DNA of 64,000 nucleotides, taken from contig NZ_CP118974.1 of assembly GCF_029024305.1 (NCBI RefSeq), positions 1,829,069 to 1,893,068 on the forward strand. The letters are read 5' to 3'. Origin of the DNA: Mammaliicoccus vitulinus. GTDB lineage: Bacteria; Bacillota; Bacilli; Staphylococcales; Staphylococcaceae. The notes under the pieces were generated by a model. That model was not told the DNA's origin, searched no databases, and saw only the letters and a list, made by a program, of their open reading frames with translations. Numbering within the stretch: the first letter of the stretch is position 1; the number at the start of each line of letters is the position of its first letter. The translations under genes and the position numbers were made by a program. Shown piece by piece: positions 9,711 through 18,317 of the stretch.

Positions 9711-10139
9711 ATGAAGCTCACCCAATATACGGATTATTCGTTGCGCGTACTTATGTACCTTGCTCAACAGAATAAACAATCTCAAATAGAAGAGATTGCG
9801 ACATTTTATGGCATTTCCAAAAATCATTTAACTAAAGTCGTACATCAACTTGTAAAATTAGGCTACTTAAAATCTATTCGTGGAAGAAATGGTGGCATAA
9901 TTCTTAATCAATCTCCTTCTGAAATAAATATCGGAAAGCTTGTCAGACAAACTGAAGATCACTTCGAATTGGTAGAATGTTTTAATATGGAGACAAACAC
10001 ATGCCCCATTGTATTAAACTGTGGATTAAAAGGTGCACTTAATCATGCTTTAAATGAATACTTACTTACTTTAGATAAATATTATTTAAGTGATATTATC
10101 CCTAAAAATACTCTAAAAGAAACACTTTATACACCTTAA
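9711..10139 (+). CDS. nsrR: Nitric-oxide-sensing Rrf2-family repressor NsrR
   Basis: This 142-aa Rrf2-family winged-helix protein has the order and spacing of Bacillus NsrR: MKLTQYTDYSLRVLMYLA, the recognition segment ISKNHLTKVVHQL, IRGRNGGI in the wing, and the cysteine cluster ECFNMETNTCPIVLNCGLKG, whose three Cys ligate an iron-sulfur cluster that NO destroys. I start at this ATG because AAGGAGG lies 9 bases upstream; an ATG three codons earlier abuts that site. It is divergent from hmp, which has a matching operator, so a direct regulator-target pair is very likely. CymR, the other staphylococcal Rrf2 regulator, is less likely given these cysteines. Confidence 0.92.
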   Translation: MKLTQYTDYSLRVLMYLAQQNKQSQIEEIATFYGISKNHLTKVVHQLVKLGYLKSIRGRNGGIILNQSPSEINIGKLVRQTEDHFELVECFNMETNTCPIVLNCGLKGALNHALNEYLLTLDKYYLSDIIPKNTLKETLYTP

Positions 10140-10266
10140 ACGTTGAAATCGGTCTTAAGGTCGATGTAAATGTGACAAGATTGCGATAATATTTAAATTA
10201 ATAAGGAATTGATGCACGAGTCATGTTATTCTTTCCTTATAGCTTACAACAAAGGAGTACATAATT

Positions 10267-11166
10267 ATGATGAACAAAATAATACAGTCATTAACAGTTC
10301 TTGGTGTGTCGGCATCATTAGTTACACCTTCATTAACTGCTAGTGCTACTGGTAACAGTCTTCCACAAATTAAAGGTGTTGAAGGAGACGTTGTTGAAAA
10401 AGGCGCTGATTATGATTCATTAAAAGGCATTAAAGCTTATGATAAAGAAGATGGCGACTTAACTAACAAAATTAAAGTTAGTGGAGATGTTGATACTTCT
10501 AAATTAGGTAAATATAAAGTACAGTATAAAGTTACTGATTCTGATGGTGCATATCGAACTAAGTGGCACTATGTTTATGTAGTCAAAGAAGGTTCTTTAA
10601 ACGGATCTAAAGATAAAACGACTCATGATAAAGATAAATCAAAAGCAGAAGTTGCTTCTAACAAAAAAACTTCAACTAAAAACTTAGACGATAACATGCC
10701 TCTTATTACGGTACCAACTAAAGATTTAGTTTATCAAGGCGATCATTTTGACACAATGAAAGGTGTTAAAGCTTTAGATAAGAAAGATGGCGACATCACT
10801 GATAAAGTTACTGTTAAAGGTAATATTGATACTTCGAAAACTGGTTTGCAATATATCACTTATCACGTCAAAGATTCAGATGGTTATTACTACACTTATA
10901 AACGTGGCGTTTATGTAAATGATGCTGAATTAGCACCTAAACCAGAAATAACGGGTATAAAAGATATAACAGTGAAAAAAGGTAAAGATTTCGATCTATT
11001 AAAAGATGTAAAAGCTAAAGACAACTCAGGTAAAGACTTAACTTCAGACATTGTAACAAGTGGTGAAGTAAATACAGATAAACCTGGTAAGTATAAAGTA
11101 GGATATGCAGTATCAGATGCTGATGGCCATATTACTGCTCAAGGTAGAACAATAACAGTGAAATAA
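10267..11166 (+). CDS. Secreted protein with three Ig-like (DUF5011-type) domains
   Basis: A 299-aa protein with an N-terminal signal peptide (MMNKIIQSLTVLGVSASLV, probable cleavage after ASA near residue 27). Three related beta-sandwich modules follow, each running 'kGxdyDsLkGvkAxDkedGDlTnkIxVsGdVDTsKxGxYkVxYxVxDsDG'. They lie at about residues 32-108, 143-218 and 225-299, with a Lys/Asp/Ser-rich linker between the first two. Such modules occur in surface proteins and bacteriocin-like secreted proteins. There is no LPXTG motif, membrane anchor or known wall-binding domain, so it may be released or bound non-covalently. It has its own ribosome site (AAAGGAG) and terminator. Function is unknown. 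Confidence 0.8.
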   Translation: MMNKIIQSLTVLGVSASLVTPSLTASATGNSLPQIKGVEGDVVEKGADYDSLKGIKAYDKEDGDLTNKIKVSGDVDTSKLGKYKVQYKVTDSDGAYRTKWHYVYVVKEGSLNGSKDKTTHDKDKSKAEVASNKKTSTKNLDDNMPLITVPTKDLVYQGDHFDTMKGVKALDKKDGDITDKVTVKGNIDTSKTGLQYITYHVKDSDGYYYTYKRGVYVNDAELAPKPEITGIKDITVKKGKDFDLLKDVKAKDNSGKDLTSDIVTSGEVNTDKPGKYKVGYAVSDADGHITAQGRTITVK

Positions 11167-11169
11167 CAC

Positions 11170-11211
11170 AAAAGGAAGATTTCAATATTTAATTGAAATC
11201 TTCCTTTTTTA
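11170..11211 (+). terminator. Terminator of the Ig-like protein gene
   Basis: The 16-base stem AAAGGAAGATTTCAAT / ATTGAAATCTTCCTTT with a 5-base loop and a T run directly follows the stop codon. Confidence 0.9.
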
Positions 11212-11500
11212 TTTATGAGCAAAATTATAGTATCAATTTACAAATTTTTTCACCTTTCAATTTTCTTAATATGCTGAAAAATCAATGTTTTTACTAATAT
11301 TTTGCTTATTTTATTATCTTTTTAAATGTACACAAAAATTTAACATTTAGATAAAAAGCCGTCATATCAAAGTTATTCTCATACATTTTCAAATTATAAC
11401 GCTTACATCCCTTTTACTAGCCTTGTAAATATGTTCAAATCCTTTAAAATTGAGGTCTAGCCATATATATAGGTATATAGAAAATTGGGAGGTAAAAAAC
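11212..11500. other. qoxA upstream region, nothing recognised
   Basis: This AT-rich stretch between the terminator and qoxA must hold the qox promoter, but I found no -35/-10 pair I would defend. A TATAAC at 11395-11400 is the best -10 candidate and has only a poor -35. A short minus-strand reading frame here overlaps the start of qoxA and lacks a convincing ribosome site. Confidence 0.4.
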
Positions 11501-12616
11501 GTGGCAAAGTTAAAATCAATACTTCTCATGTCAACATTAGGTATTTTACTTAGTGGTTGTTCAAATTTAGAAGTATTAAACCCCAAAGGCCCTATGGCAG
11601 AAGATCAACATTTCTTAATTATCTTTTCAATTATCATGATGGTCTTTATTGTTATAGTGGTCTCAATTTTGTTTTTAATATTTATTATAAAATATAGAAA
11701 AACAAAAAATGAAACATCAGGTACTATGCATCACAACGTCATCTTAGAAGCAGTATGGTTTACAATTCCTGTTATCATACTTGTGATTTTAGCTGTACCA
11801 ACGATTAAATCTCTGTATTCTTATGAGGAACCACCTAAATCTGATGAAGATCCAGTAGTTATTTATGCAACAAGTGCTGGTTATAAATGGTTCTTTAGTT
11901 ATCCAGATGAAAAAGTTGAAACAGTAAATCATGTAACAATTCCAGAAGGTCGTCCAGTTTTATTCAAACTACAATCTATGGATATGATGACAAGTTTCTG
12001 GATTCCACAATTAGGTGGTCAGAAATATGCTATGACAAGCATGACAATGGATTGGACATTACAAGCCAATGAAACTGGTACTTTTAAAGGAAGAAATTCA
12101 AACTTTAATGGTGAAGGTTTCTCTAGACAGACATTTAACGTAAACTCAGTAAGCTCTAAAGATTACGATAAATGGGTTTCAAAATCACAGAAACGTAAAA
12201 CAATAGATCAAGACACATTTGATCACCAACTTTTACCTACAACTAAGAATCAGGAACTTACTTATAGTGGTACACATTTAGCATATGTTGATCCAGCTGC
12301 GGATCCGGAATATATCTTCCATGCATTTAAACGTTACCGTTATGAGCCGAAAGATCCAAACTTCTATGACGAAAGTGAAGGCGTAACAGATAAACCAGTA
12401 TTACCAGCTCGTAAAGTAACTGTTACTAATCCAAACTACGAACGTCATGGAATGAAACCTACGATTCTTAAAAATAATGAAAAATATGACAGTGACTTCA
12501 AAAAAGAAGAAGAACATCATATGGATGAAATGGAAAAAATCCAAGAAGACGCTAAATCTGAAGATGAAAAACAAGATAAGCAGTCTTCTAACAATAACCA
12601 TGGAGGTGACAAGTAA
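11501..12616 (+). CDS. qoxA: Cytochrome aa3 quinol oxidase subunit II
   Basis: QoxA (371 aa) is the subunit II homologue of the menaquinol-oxidising aa3 terminal oxidase in the cytoplasmic membrane. The start is GTG (VAKLKSILL), 8 bases after GGGAGG, giving a lipoprotein signal peptide with the lipobox LLSGC. Two membrane helices follow (about 40-65 and 85-105), then the extracytoplasmic cupredoxin domain with [26 protein letters not shown] and [19 protein letters not shown] sequences. The copper-A ligands are absent, as expected for a quinol oxidase. The C-terminus is highly charged. Its TAA overlaps the ATG of qoxB by one base. Confidence 0.96.
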   Translation: MAKLKSILLMSTLGILLSGCSNLEVLNPKGPMAEDQHFLIIFSIIMMVFIVIVVSILFLIFIIKYRKTKNETSGTMHHNVILEAVWFTIPVIILVILAVPTIKSLYSYEEPPKSDEDPVVIYATSAGYKWFFSYPDEKVETVNHVTIPEGRPVLFKLQSMDMMTSFWIPQLGGQKYAMTSMTMDWTLQANETGTFKGRNSNFNGEGFSRQTFNVNSVSSKDYDKWVSKSQKRKTIDQDTFDHQLLPTTKNQELTYSGTHLAYVDPAADPEYIFHAFKRYRYEPKDPNFYDESEGVTDKPVLPARKVTVTNPNYERHGMKPTILKNNEKYDSDFKKEEEHHMDEMEKIQEDAKSEDEKQDKQSSNNNHGGDK

Positions 12617-14610
12617 TGAATTTTCCATGGAATGAATTAATCATACAAAATGACTGGATGATCACAATAGCGCAAGTTATGCTTGTATTAACAGGTATAG
12701 CTGTTGTTGGTGGATTGACTTATTACAAAAAATGGAAATGGTTGTATACTGAATGGTTAACATCAGTAGACCATAAAAAAATCGGTGTAATGTACATTAT
12801 ATCTGCAATCATTATGTTTTTCCGTGGTGGTATGGATGCACTTCTTATTCGTCTACAATTAATGGCACCAGATAGTAAATTACTCGAATCTCAGCACTAT
12901 AATGAAATCTTTACAACACATGGTGTTATCATGATTATCTTCATGGCTATGCCGTTCTTAATTGGTTTAATGAACGTCGTTGTACCATTACAATTAGGTG
13001 CTCGAGATGTTGCATTCCCTATGTTAAATAACTTGAGTTTCTGGTTATTTGCTGCAGGTATGGGTCTATTCAATATTTCATTCGTACTTGGTGGCGCTCC
13101 AGCTGCTGGTTGGACAAACTATGCTCCACTAGCAACTGATTTCAGTCCAGGTACAGGTATTAATTATTATTTAGTTGCTATTCAAATTTCAGGTATTGGT
13201 ACATTAATGACTGGTATTAACTTCTTTGTTACTATCTTAAAATTGCGTACTAAATCTATGAAATTTATGCAAATCCCAATGTTCTCTATGACAACATTAA
13301 TAACATCATTATTAATCATATTAGCCTTCCCTATTTTAACTGTCGCACTTGCTTTAATGACTTTCGACCGTTTAATGGGCACAAGCTTCTTTGAAATAGC
13401 TAATGGTGGTATGCCAATGCTATGGGCTAACTTCTTCTGGGTTTGGGGTCACCCTGAAGTATATATACTTGTATTGCCAGCATTCGGTATTTATTCAGAA
13501 ATTATCCCAACATTTGCAAGAAAACGTTTATTCGGACATCAAAGTATGGTCTGGGCAACTAGTGGTATTGCGTTCCTAAGTTTCTTAGTATGGGTTCACC
13601 ATTTCTTCACTATGGGTAATGGTGCATTAGTAAACTCATTCTTCTCAATCTCAACTATGTTGATCGCAATACCAACCGGTGTTAAAATATTCAACTGGCT
13701 ATTCACCTTGTATAAAGGCCGAATTACATTTGAATCACCAATGCTATTCTCATTAGCATTCATCCCTAACTTTACTTTAGGTGGTGTTACAGGTGTCATG
13801 CTTGCCATGGCAGCTGCAGACTATCAGTACCACAATACTTATTTCTTAGTGGCACATTTCCACTATGTTATTATTGCTGGTGTTGTATTCGCATGTTTCG
13901 CAGGTTTAATTTTCTGGTATCCAAAAATGTTTGGTTACAAATTGAATGAAAAAATTAATCAATGGTTATTCTGGACATTTACTTTAGGATTTAACCTTTG
14001 TTTCTTACCACAATTCTTATTAGGCTTAGATGGTATGCCTCGTCGTTTATACAAATACACTCAAGCAGATGGATGGTTCACATTAAACTTCATCTCAACG
14101 ATGGGTGCATTCTTGATGGGTATAGGATTCTTAGCTTTAGTATGGAACGTCGTATATAGCTTTGGTAAAGCTAAACGTGAAGCAACTGGTGACAACTGGA
14201 ATGGCTTAGGTAGAACATTAGAATGGGCTACTGCTTCAGCTATGCCACCTCACTACAACTTTGCGATTACACCAAAATGGTATGACACTGAAACATTTGT
14301 AGAAATGAAAGAAAATGGTAAACACTATCTTGATGATCAAGATTATAAAGATATACACATGCCTAACAATACACATGTTGGTTTCTGGATGGCAGTCTGC
14401 TTCCTATTTGGTGGATTCTTCCTCATATTCGAAACTTATATTCCAGCAATCATCTTTGGTGCAGGTATATTTGCATGTATGATATGGAGAAGTTTCGAAA
14501 AAGACTATGGTTACCATATTCATGCTGAAGAATTAGAAGAAAATGAAGCAAAACTACGTGAATTACGCAAACAAGAATTGCAGGAAAAGGAGGACAATAA
14601 AGATGAGTAA
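12616..14610 (+). CDS. qoxB: Cytochrome aa3 quinol oxidase subunit I
   Basis: QoxB (664 aa) is the catalytic subunit carrying low-spin haem a, haem a3 and Cu-B, reducing O2 to water while pumping protons. Visible haem and copper ligands are His in [32 protein letters not shown] (Cu-B His and the Tyr cross-link position), the VHHFF pair, and [11 protein letters not shown] near the haem pair. About 14-15 membrane helices are apparent, and length matches staphylococcal QoxB. A GGAGGTGAC ribosome site lies at the end of qoxA, and the gene overlaps qoxC by 8 bases. Confidence 0.98.
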   Translation: MNFPWNELIIQNDWMITIAQVMLVLTGIAVVGGLTYYKKWKWLYTEWLTSVDHKKIGVMYIISAIIMFFRGGMDALLIRLQLMAPDSKLLESQHYNEIFTTHGVIMIIFMAMPFLIGLMNVVVPLQLGARDVAFPMLNNLSFWLFAAGMGLFNISFVLGGAPAAGWTNYAPLATDFSPGTGINYYLVAIQISGIGTLMTGINFFVTILKLRTKSMKFMQIPMFSMTTLITSLLIILAFPILTVALALMTFDRLMGTSFFEIANGGMPMLWANFFWVWGHPEVYILVLPAFGIYSEIIPTFARKRLFGHQSMVWATSGIAFLSFLVWVHHFFTMGNGALVNSFFSISTMLIAIPTGVKIFNWLFTLYKGRITFESPMLFSLAFIPNFTLGGVTGVMLAMAAADYQYHNTYFLVAHFHYVIIAGVVFACFAGLIFWYPKMFGYKLNEKINQWLFWTFTLGFNLCFLPQFLLGLDGMPRRLYKYTQADGWFTLNFISTMGAFLMGIGFLALVWNVVYSFGKAKREATGDNWNGLGRTLEWATASAMPPHYNFAITPKWYDTETFVEMKENGKHYLDDQDYKDIHMPNNTHVGFWMAVCFLFGGFFLIFETYIPAIIFGAGIFACMIWRSFEKDYGYHIHAEELEENEAKLRELRKQELQEKEDNKDE

Positions 14611-15211
14611 TGAACAACATAATACAATTGATACTGTTAATGAAACAGGGCAATTAAATAAACTCGGATTTTGGGTCTTTCTTACTGCGGAAGTTGCGTT
14701 ATTCGGTACATTATTTGCTACATTCTTAGTATTACAAAAAAGTGGTTCATATGGTGGATTCACTACACCTGAACTATTTGAATTACCATTAGTTATGATT
14801 ATGACATTCTTATTATTAGTAAGTAGTTACACTTGTGGTATCGCAGTTTATTACATGCGTAAACAAAATGTCAAAATGATGATGGTATGGATGATTATCA
14901 CAATATTATTAGGTGCAGGATTCGTTGGATTTGAAGTTTACGAGTTCACACATTACGTTCATGAAGGTGTTACACCACAACTAGGATCATTCTGGTCTTC
15001 ATTCTTTATCCTATTAGGAACACATGGTCTCCATGTAACTGTAGGTATATTCTGGATATCAGGCGTTTTAATCCAAATTGCTACTCGTGGATTAAATGAA
15101 CATAACGCACCAAAAGTATTTATCGGAAGTTTGTATTGGCATTTCCTTGATGTTGTATGGATCTTTATCTTTACACTAGTCTATCTTGTAGGGATGGTGA
15201 GTGGATCATGA
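14603..15211 (+). CDS. qoxC: Cytochrome aa3 quinol oxidase subunit III
   Basis: QoxC (202 aa from [16 protein letters not shown]) is the five-helix subunit III of the quinol oxidase. Conserved features are [22 protein letters not shown] in helix 1, [21 protein letters not shown] and [16 protein letters not shown] longer in-frame reading of 20 codons lies inside qoxB and is rejected because GGAGG sits 6 bases before the chosen ATG. The ATGA overlap with qoxD continues the coupled operon. Confidence 0.96.
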   Translation: MSNEQHNTIDTVNETGQLNKLGFWVFLTAEVALFGTLFATFLVLQKSGSYGGFTTPELFELPLVMIMTFLLLVSSYTCGIAVYYMRKQNVKMMMVWMIITILLGAGFVGFEVYEFTHYVHEGVTPQLGSFWSSFFILLGTHGLHVTVGIFWISGVLIQIATRGLNEHNAPKVFIGSLYWHFLDVVWIFIFTLVYLVGMVSGS

Positions 15212-15501
15212 ATAAAACAGTCGTTTCGCATACAGTCGGTTTAATTTTCTCAATTGTACTTACGTTGTTAGCTGTTTATGTCATGTTATACACTGGCATG
15301 TCATTACAAGTAAGAACATCAATCATTATAGGTTTTGCATTTATACAAGCAATCGTTCAATTATTAATGTTTATGCATTTAACAGAAGGACCAGATGGAC
15401 GCGCAACAGCCTTCAAAGTACTCTTCGCAGTCATTATTACTTTATTAGTAGTAATCGGTACTTATTGGGTTATGGTTGGCGGACACAGCGCCCATATGTA
15501 A
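15208..15501 (+). CDS. qoxD: Cytochrome aa3 quinol oxidase subunit IV
   Basis: QoxD (97 aa) is the small three-helix subunit IV, thought to help assembly. It starts at the ATG inside the qoxC stop (ATGA) and reads [19 protein letters not shown]; helices are at about 10-30, 38-60 and 70-90, with the typical [11 protein letters not shown] motif between the second and third. It is the last gene of the qox operon; a repeat element with a terminator-like hairpin follows. Confidence 0.94.
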   Translation: MNKTVVSHTVGLIFSIVLTLLAVYVMLYTGMSLQVRTSIIIGFAFIQAIVQLLMFMHLTEGPDGRATAFKVLFAVIITLLVVIGTYWVMVGGHSAHM

Positions 15502-15515
15502 TATCTATATATTAA

Positions 15516-15637
15516 GAGCTTGGGATATCATTCCCTTTCTCAAAATAAAACACCCAATCCGTTGGATTCATTTACGGATTGGGTGTTTTTTATATTTCTA
15601 ATTTTGTAAGTTTCTAGAACGTTTATGTCCTAAACTC
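15516..15637. repeat. Dispersed intergenic palindromic repeat, copy 1
   Basis: This element begins GAGCTTGGGATATCATTCCC, continues with CTCAAAATAAA, an internal hairpin with CACCCAATCCG, then TATTTCTAAT, and ends GTTTATGTCCTAAACTC. It is related along its whole length to 42786-42947. The outer ends are imperfectly complementary (TGGGAxAT...TTTATGTCC). It is probably a non-coding staphylococcal intergenic repeat that doubles as a terminator. Confidence 0.7.
15547..15592 (+). terminator. qox operon terminator inside the repeat
   Basis: The stem AAAACACCCAATCCG / CGGATTGGGTGTTTT with a 13-base loop and T run terminates qoxABCD. The A-rich 5' side allows it to act on the minus strand for the small TPR-like gene too. 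Confidence 0.85.
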
Positions 15638-15644
15638 TTTAATT

Positions 15645-15926
15645 CTATAAAATTAGATTTTCGAACTTACGACTAACCTCGCCTACTTTATTTTGATTCC
15701 CTACTTCTCTAAAGTATAGAATGGCTTTTTGATACATTTCAATTGCTTTCTTTCTATTTTTTAATGAAACATATAAATCTGCAAAGTTGTTAAATCCTTC
15801 ACCCATAATTTCAAAATCATATCTCATTACGTTAGCTTCCAGGTCTCTTAATAACATCATTGCTTCATAATCATTACCTGCTTCTATAAAATTGCTCACG
15901 CGATTAATGCCTTTATTTATGTACAT
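15645..15926 (-). CDS. Small TPR-like hypothetical protein
   Basis: A 93-aa soluble, helical protein. The middle and C-terminal part (NNFADLYVSLKNRKKAIEMYQKAILYFREVGN) has the spacing of a tetratricopeptide repeat, and the preceding helix pair (AGNDYEAMMLLRDLEANVMRYDF) could be another. It has no signal peptide or enzymatic motif. An AAAAGGAG ribosome site 11 bases upstream supports expression. It stands alone between the qox repeat and the glycopolymer operon; a protein-protein interaction role is plausible but unproven. Confidence 0.65.
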   Translation of the reverse strand: MYINKGINRVSNFIEAGNDYEAMMLLRDLEANVMRYDFEIMGEGFNNFADLYVSLKNRKKAIEMYQKAILYFREVGNQNKVGEVSRKFENLIL

Positions 15927-16009
15927 CTTAAACTAAACTCCTTTTATCCCTATCTATATTAGCTATATCATTGTAATATCTATGTTTACTAAATACAAGT
16001 TAACTAAAT

Positions 16010-16048
16010 AAAAACTGTCTACAAGCATAGAGCTTTGTAGACAGTTTA
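16010..16048 (-). terminator. Terminator of the glycopolymer operon
   Basis: The inverted repeat AAACTGTCTACAAGC / GCTTTGTAGACAGTTT with a short loop is followed on the minus strand by a T run. It lies 3 bases beyond the last gene of the eight-gene operon. Confidence 0.85.
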
Positions 16049-16050
16049 AA

Positions 16051-17376
16051 TTAATTAATATTTAGTAGAATGGCTTTACTCGTTAAAGGGGCAAATTCGT
16101 CATAAATATCAATTAGCTTTGCTTTTTCATTATTCCAATTATATATTTCTTTAGCATGCTTAGTATTCTCACTCAAACTATTTCTCAATGCCTCATCTTT
16201 TACCAACTTATTAACTGCTCGTGCAATGTCAGCTGCATTGTGAGGATCAACTACTAATCCTGTTTTTGTTTCATTTACAACTTTTTTAATTTCTGGAAAG
16301 TCACAACTTATTACAGGAACATGTGCCATCATATATTCAAATAATTTATTTGAACTGGCGGAATAATGATTGAAACATATATTTTGCAATACTTGAAAGC
16401 CTAAATAAGCTTCTCTTGTATAGGACGGTAATTCTTGAAATGGCACTTTATCTAAAAAGTGTATTCTATGAGCTTCGGAAGAATTTTTGCTAAGGTTTTT
16501 TAATTCTTGTGTTAATTTTCCGCCACCTATAAATAATAAGTGTCCTTCTTCAATATCATCCATTGCTTTAATCAGTAATTCCAGTCCTCTACCTTGTTGT
16601 AGTCCACCTTGATATAACAATATTTTTTCATCTTCATTTATACCGATTTTATGATGTAAATTAATTTTCGGTTTAGTGTGTATATCATATTTTTCAGAGT
16701 AGTTATACAGCGTTTTAGGATAAAAACCATAAATTTCTTCGTTATATGATGCTCTTGTATGATTTTCTACAATCATTTGATCAACAAATTTTAACATAAA
16801 TGATTCGATTCTTTTGATGCGTTCTTTATTATAACCTGTTCTATCAGATTGTACTTCATGACTATCATATATAAGTGGTTTAGGCTTTAATCGTAATTTC
16901 GAACAAACAATTGCTTGTGGTAATGTATTTAAATCATTTGCATGATAAATATCAGCATTTTGTATATAGCCTTTGACAATCATTCGAGTAATAATCGCAC
17001 CGTTGATAAACCATTTTCTCATTTTTTTTATTTTTATCATTCCAGCTGCAAGAACTAGCGACATGAAATATGCAGCCATTAAAGTAAAACTAATAAAAAA
17101 TAAACTTGGGATAATTGCTACTTGAACGCCAGCTACTACTAGTAAAAATTTCTTTCCGTGATCTTGATAAGCTTGCAACATCCAAGGATACCTTTTAACT
17201 CTATGTACTCTAAATGATTTAGAAATTTCTTCATAGGCAGAGATTACTGGATTCTTAGGATCATCAATTGCTATTAAATCTACTTCATAACCACGTTCAG
17301 CTAAAGTTGTACATTCTCTATTAACTCTTGCATCATTTGTGAAATGATTCCATACAAACATTGTGACTTTTTTCAT
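16051..17376 (-). CDS. GT4-family glycosyltransferase with a membrane insert
   Basis: A 441-aa GT-B fold glycosyltransferase. The N-terminal half begins MKKVTMFVWNHFTNDARVNRE, followed by an unusual hydrophobic insert at about residues 77-120 (two membrane helices, ending in a KIKKMRKW basic patch) that would tether it to the membrane. The nucleotide-sugar half has LLYQGGLQQGRGLELLIKAM and SSNKLFEYMMAHVPVISCDFPEIKKVV, the family 4 donor-binding region. Sugar and acceptor are unknown. It is the last gene of the minus-strand operon, 23 bases after the ABC ATPase gene, with a GAGGTTGG ribosome site. Confidence 0.85.
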   Translation of the reverse strand: MKKVTMFVWNHFTNDARVNRECTTLAERGYEVDLIAIDDPKNPVISAYEEISKSFRVHRVKRYPWMLQAYQDHGKKFLLVVAGVQVAIIPSLFFISFTLMAAYFMSLVLAAGMIKIKKMRKWFINGAIITRMIVKGYIQNADIYHANDLNTLPQAIVCSKLRLKPKPLIYDSHEVQSDRTGYNKERIKRIESFMLKFVDQMIVENHTRASYNEEIYGFYPKTLYNYSEKYDIHTKPKINLHHKIGINEDEKILLYQGGLQQGRGLELLIKAMDDIEEGHLLFIGGGKLTQELKNLSKNSSEAHRIHFLDKVPFQELPSYTREAYLGFQVLQNICFNHYSASSNKLFEYMMAHVPVISCDFPEIKKVVNETKTGLVVDPHNAADIARAVNKLVKDEALRNSLSENTKHAKEIYNWNNEKAKLIDIYDEFAPLTSKAILLNIN

Positions 17377-17399
17377 TTTCCAACCTCATTCTATATGAT

Positions 17400-18317
17400 T
17401 TATAGTATACCTACTTGGAACAATAGTATATATAACCATGCTACACTCATTAAACCAATCATTGCCAATAAGCCAGTTGGCCTTTTCTCTTTATGAATAA
17501 TTGAATCATCCACTACTTTTTCACGTTGTTGCTGAATTTTAATTCGTTTATAATCTAATTGTTCGTTTTTAGATTTCTTTTTGACTTTCTGAATTAATTG
17601 AACATATCTTTCAATAATTTCATTCACTTCACCGTAAGCAACCATTTCCCCATAATGTATCCAAATCGCTTTTTTACACATTTTTTTAATTTGACCAGCA
17701 GAATGAGATACAAAAAATATCGTTTTGCCTTGTTCTTGCAGTTCATGCATTTTATCGATACATTTGTTTGAAAAAGTTTCATCTCCTACTGATAAAGCTT
17801 CATCTACTATTAAGATATCTGGATCTGTATGGATTGCTATAGCAAACCCTAATCTAGATTTCATACCACTAGAATAAGATTTTAAAGGTTGATATATAAA
17901 TTCATCTAACTCACTAAATTGCACGATATCATTAAATTTTTCATTGATTTCTTTTTGGGGCATACCGTGCATTAGACATTTATAATGAATGTTTTCCTCA
18001 CCTGTAAAATCAGGGTTCAATCCAGCGCCGATAGCAATTAAAGATGGTTTTCCGTTAGTATACACATTACCAGATGAAGGCTCAATCACTCCACCTAAAA
18101 TATTAGACAGCGTCGACTTTCCAGAACCATTTAATCCAATAATACCTACTGAAGTACCTTCTTCTACTTCAAACGTTATATCGTGTAAAGCATAATAAGG
18201 TTTTGATTTATAACTTAAGCCAAAAGTAAATAACGATAACAATTTATCTTTTTTATTTACATTCAAGTCATAAACTTTCGAGACATTTTCACATTTAATT
18301 TTGTATGTTTTTGTCAT
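17400..18317 (-). CDS. Second TagH-like polysaccharide ABC transporter ATPase
   Basis: A 305-aa ATPase of the TagH/Wzt family. Walker A is GLNGSGKST (about 60-68), the signature is YSSGMKSRLGFAI, and Walker B is [14 protein letters not shown] (about 168-180). The ATPase core matches TarH elsewhere in this window, but the protein has a C-terminal extension: a charged linker, then one membrane helix (GLLAMIGLMSVAWLYILLF) at the very end, which TarH lacks. I start at the third possible codon (MTKTYKIKCE) because AAAGGTGA is then correctly spaced; the GTG six residues earlier overlaps it. With the permease two genes upstream it forms a second exporter, likely dedicated to this operon's polymer. 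Confidence 0.88.
   Translation of the reverse strand: MTKTYKIKCENVSKVYDLNVNKKDKLLSLFTFGLSYKSKPYYALHDITFEVEEGTSVGIIGLNGSGKSTLSNILGGVIEPSSGNVYTNGKPSLIAIGAGLNPDFTGEENIHYKCLMHGMPQKEINEKFNDIVQFSELDEFIYQPLKSYSSGMKSRLGFAIAIHTDPDILIVDEALSVGDETFSNKCIDKMHELQEQGKTIFFVSHSAGQIKKMCKKAIWIHYGEMVAYGEVNEIIERYVQLIQKVKKKSKNEQLDYKRIKIQQQREKVVDDSIIHKEKRPTGLLAMIGLMSVAWLYILLFQVGIL

Noticed and set aside
11389..11586. A 65-codon minus-strand frame at the qoxA start
   Set aside because: It overlaps the qoxA ribosome site and lipobox region, and no homology or ribosome site supports it.
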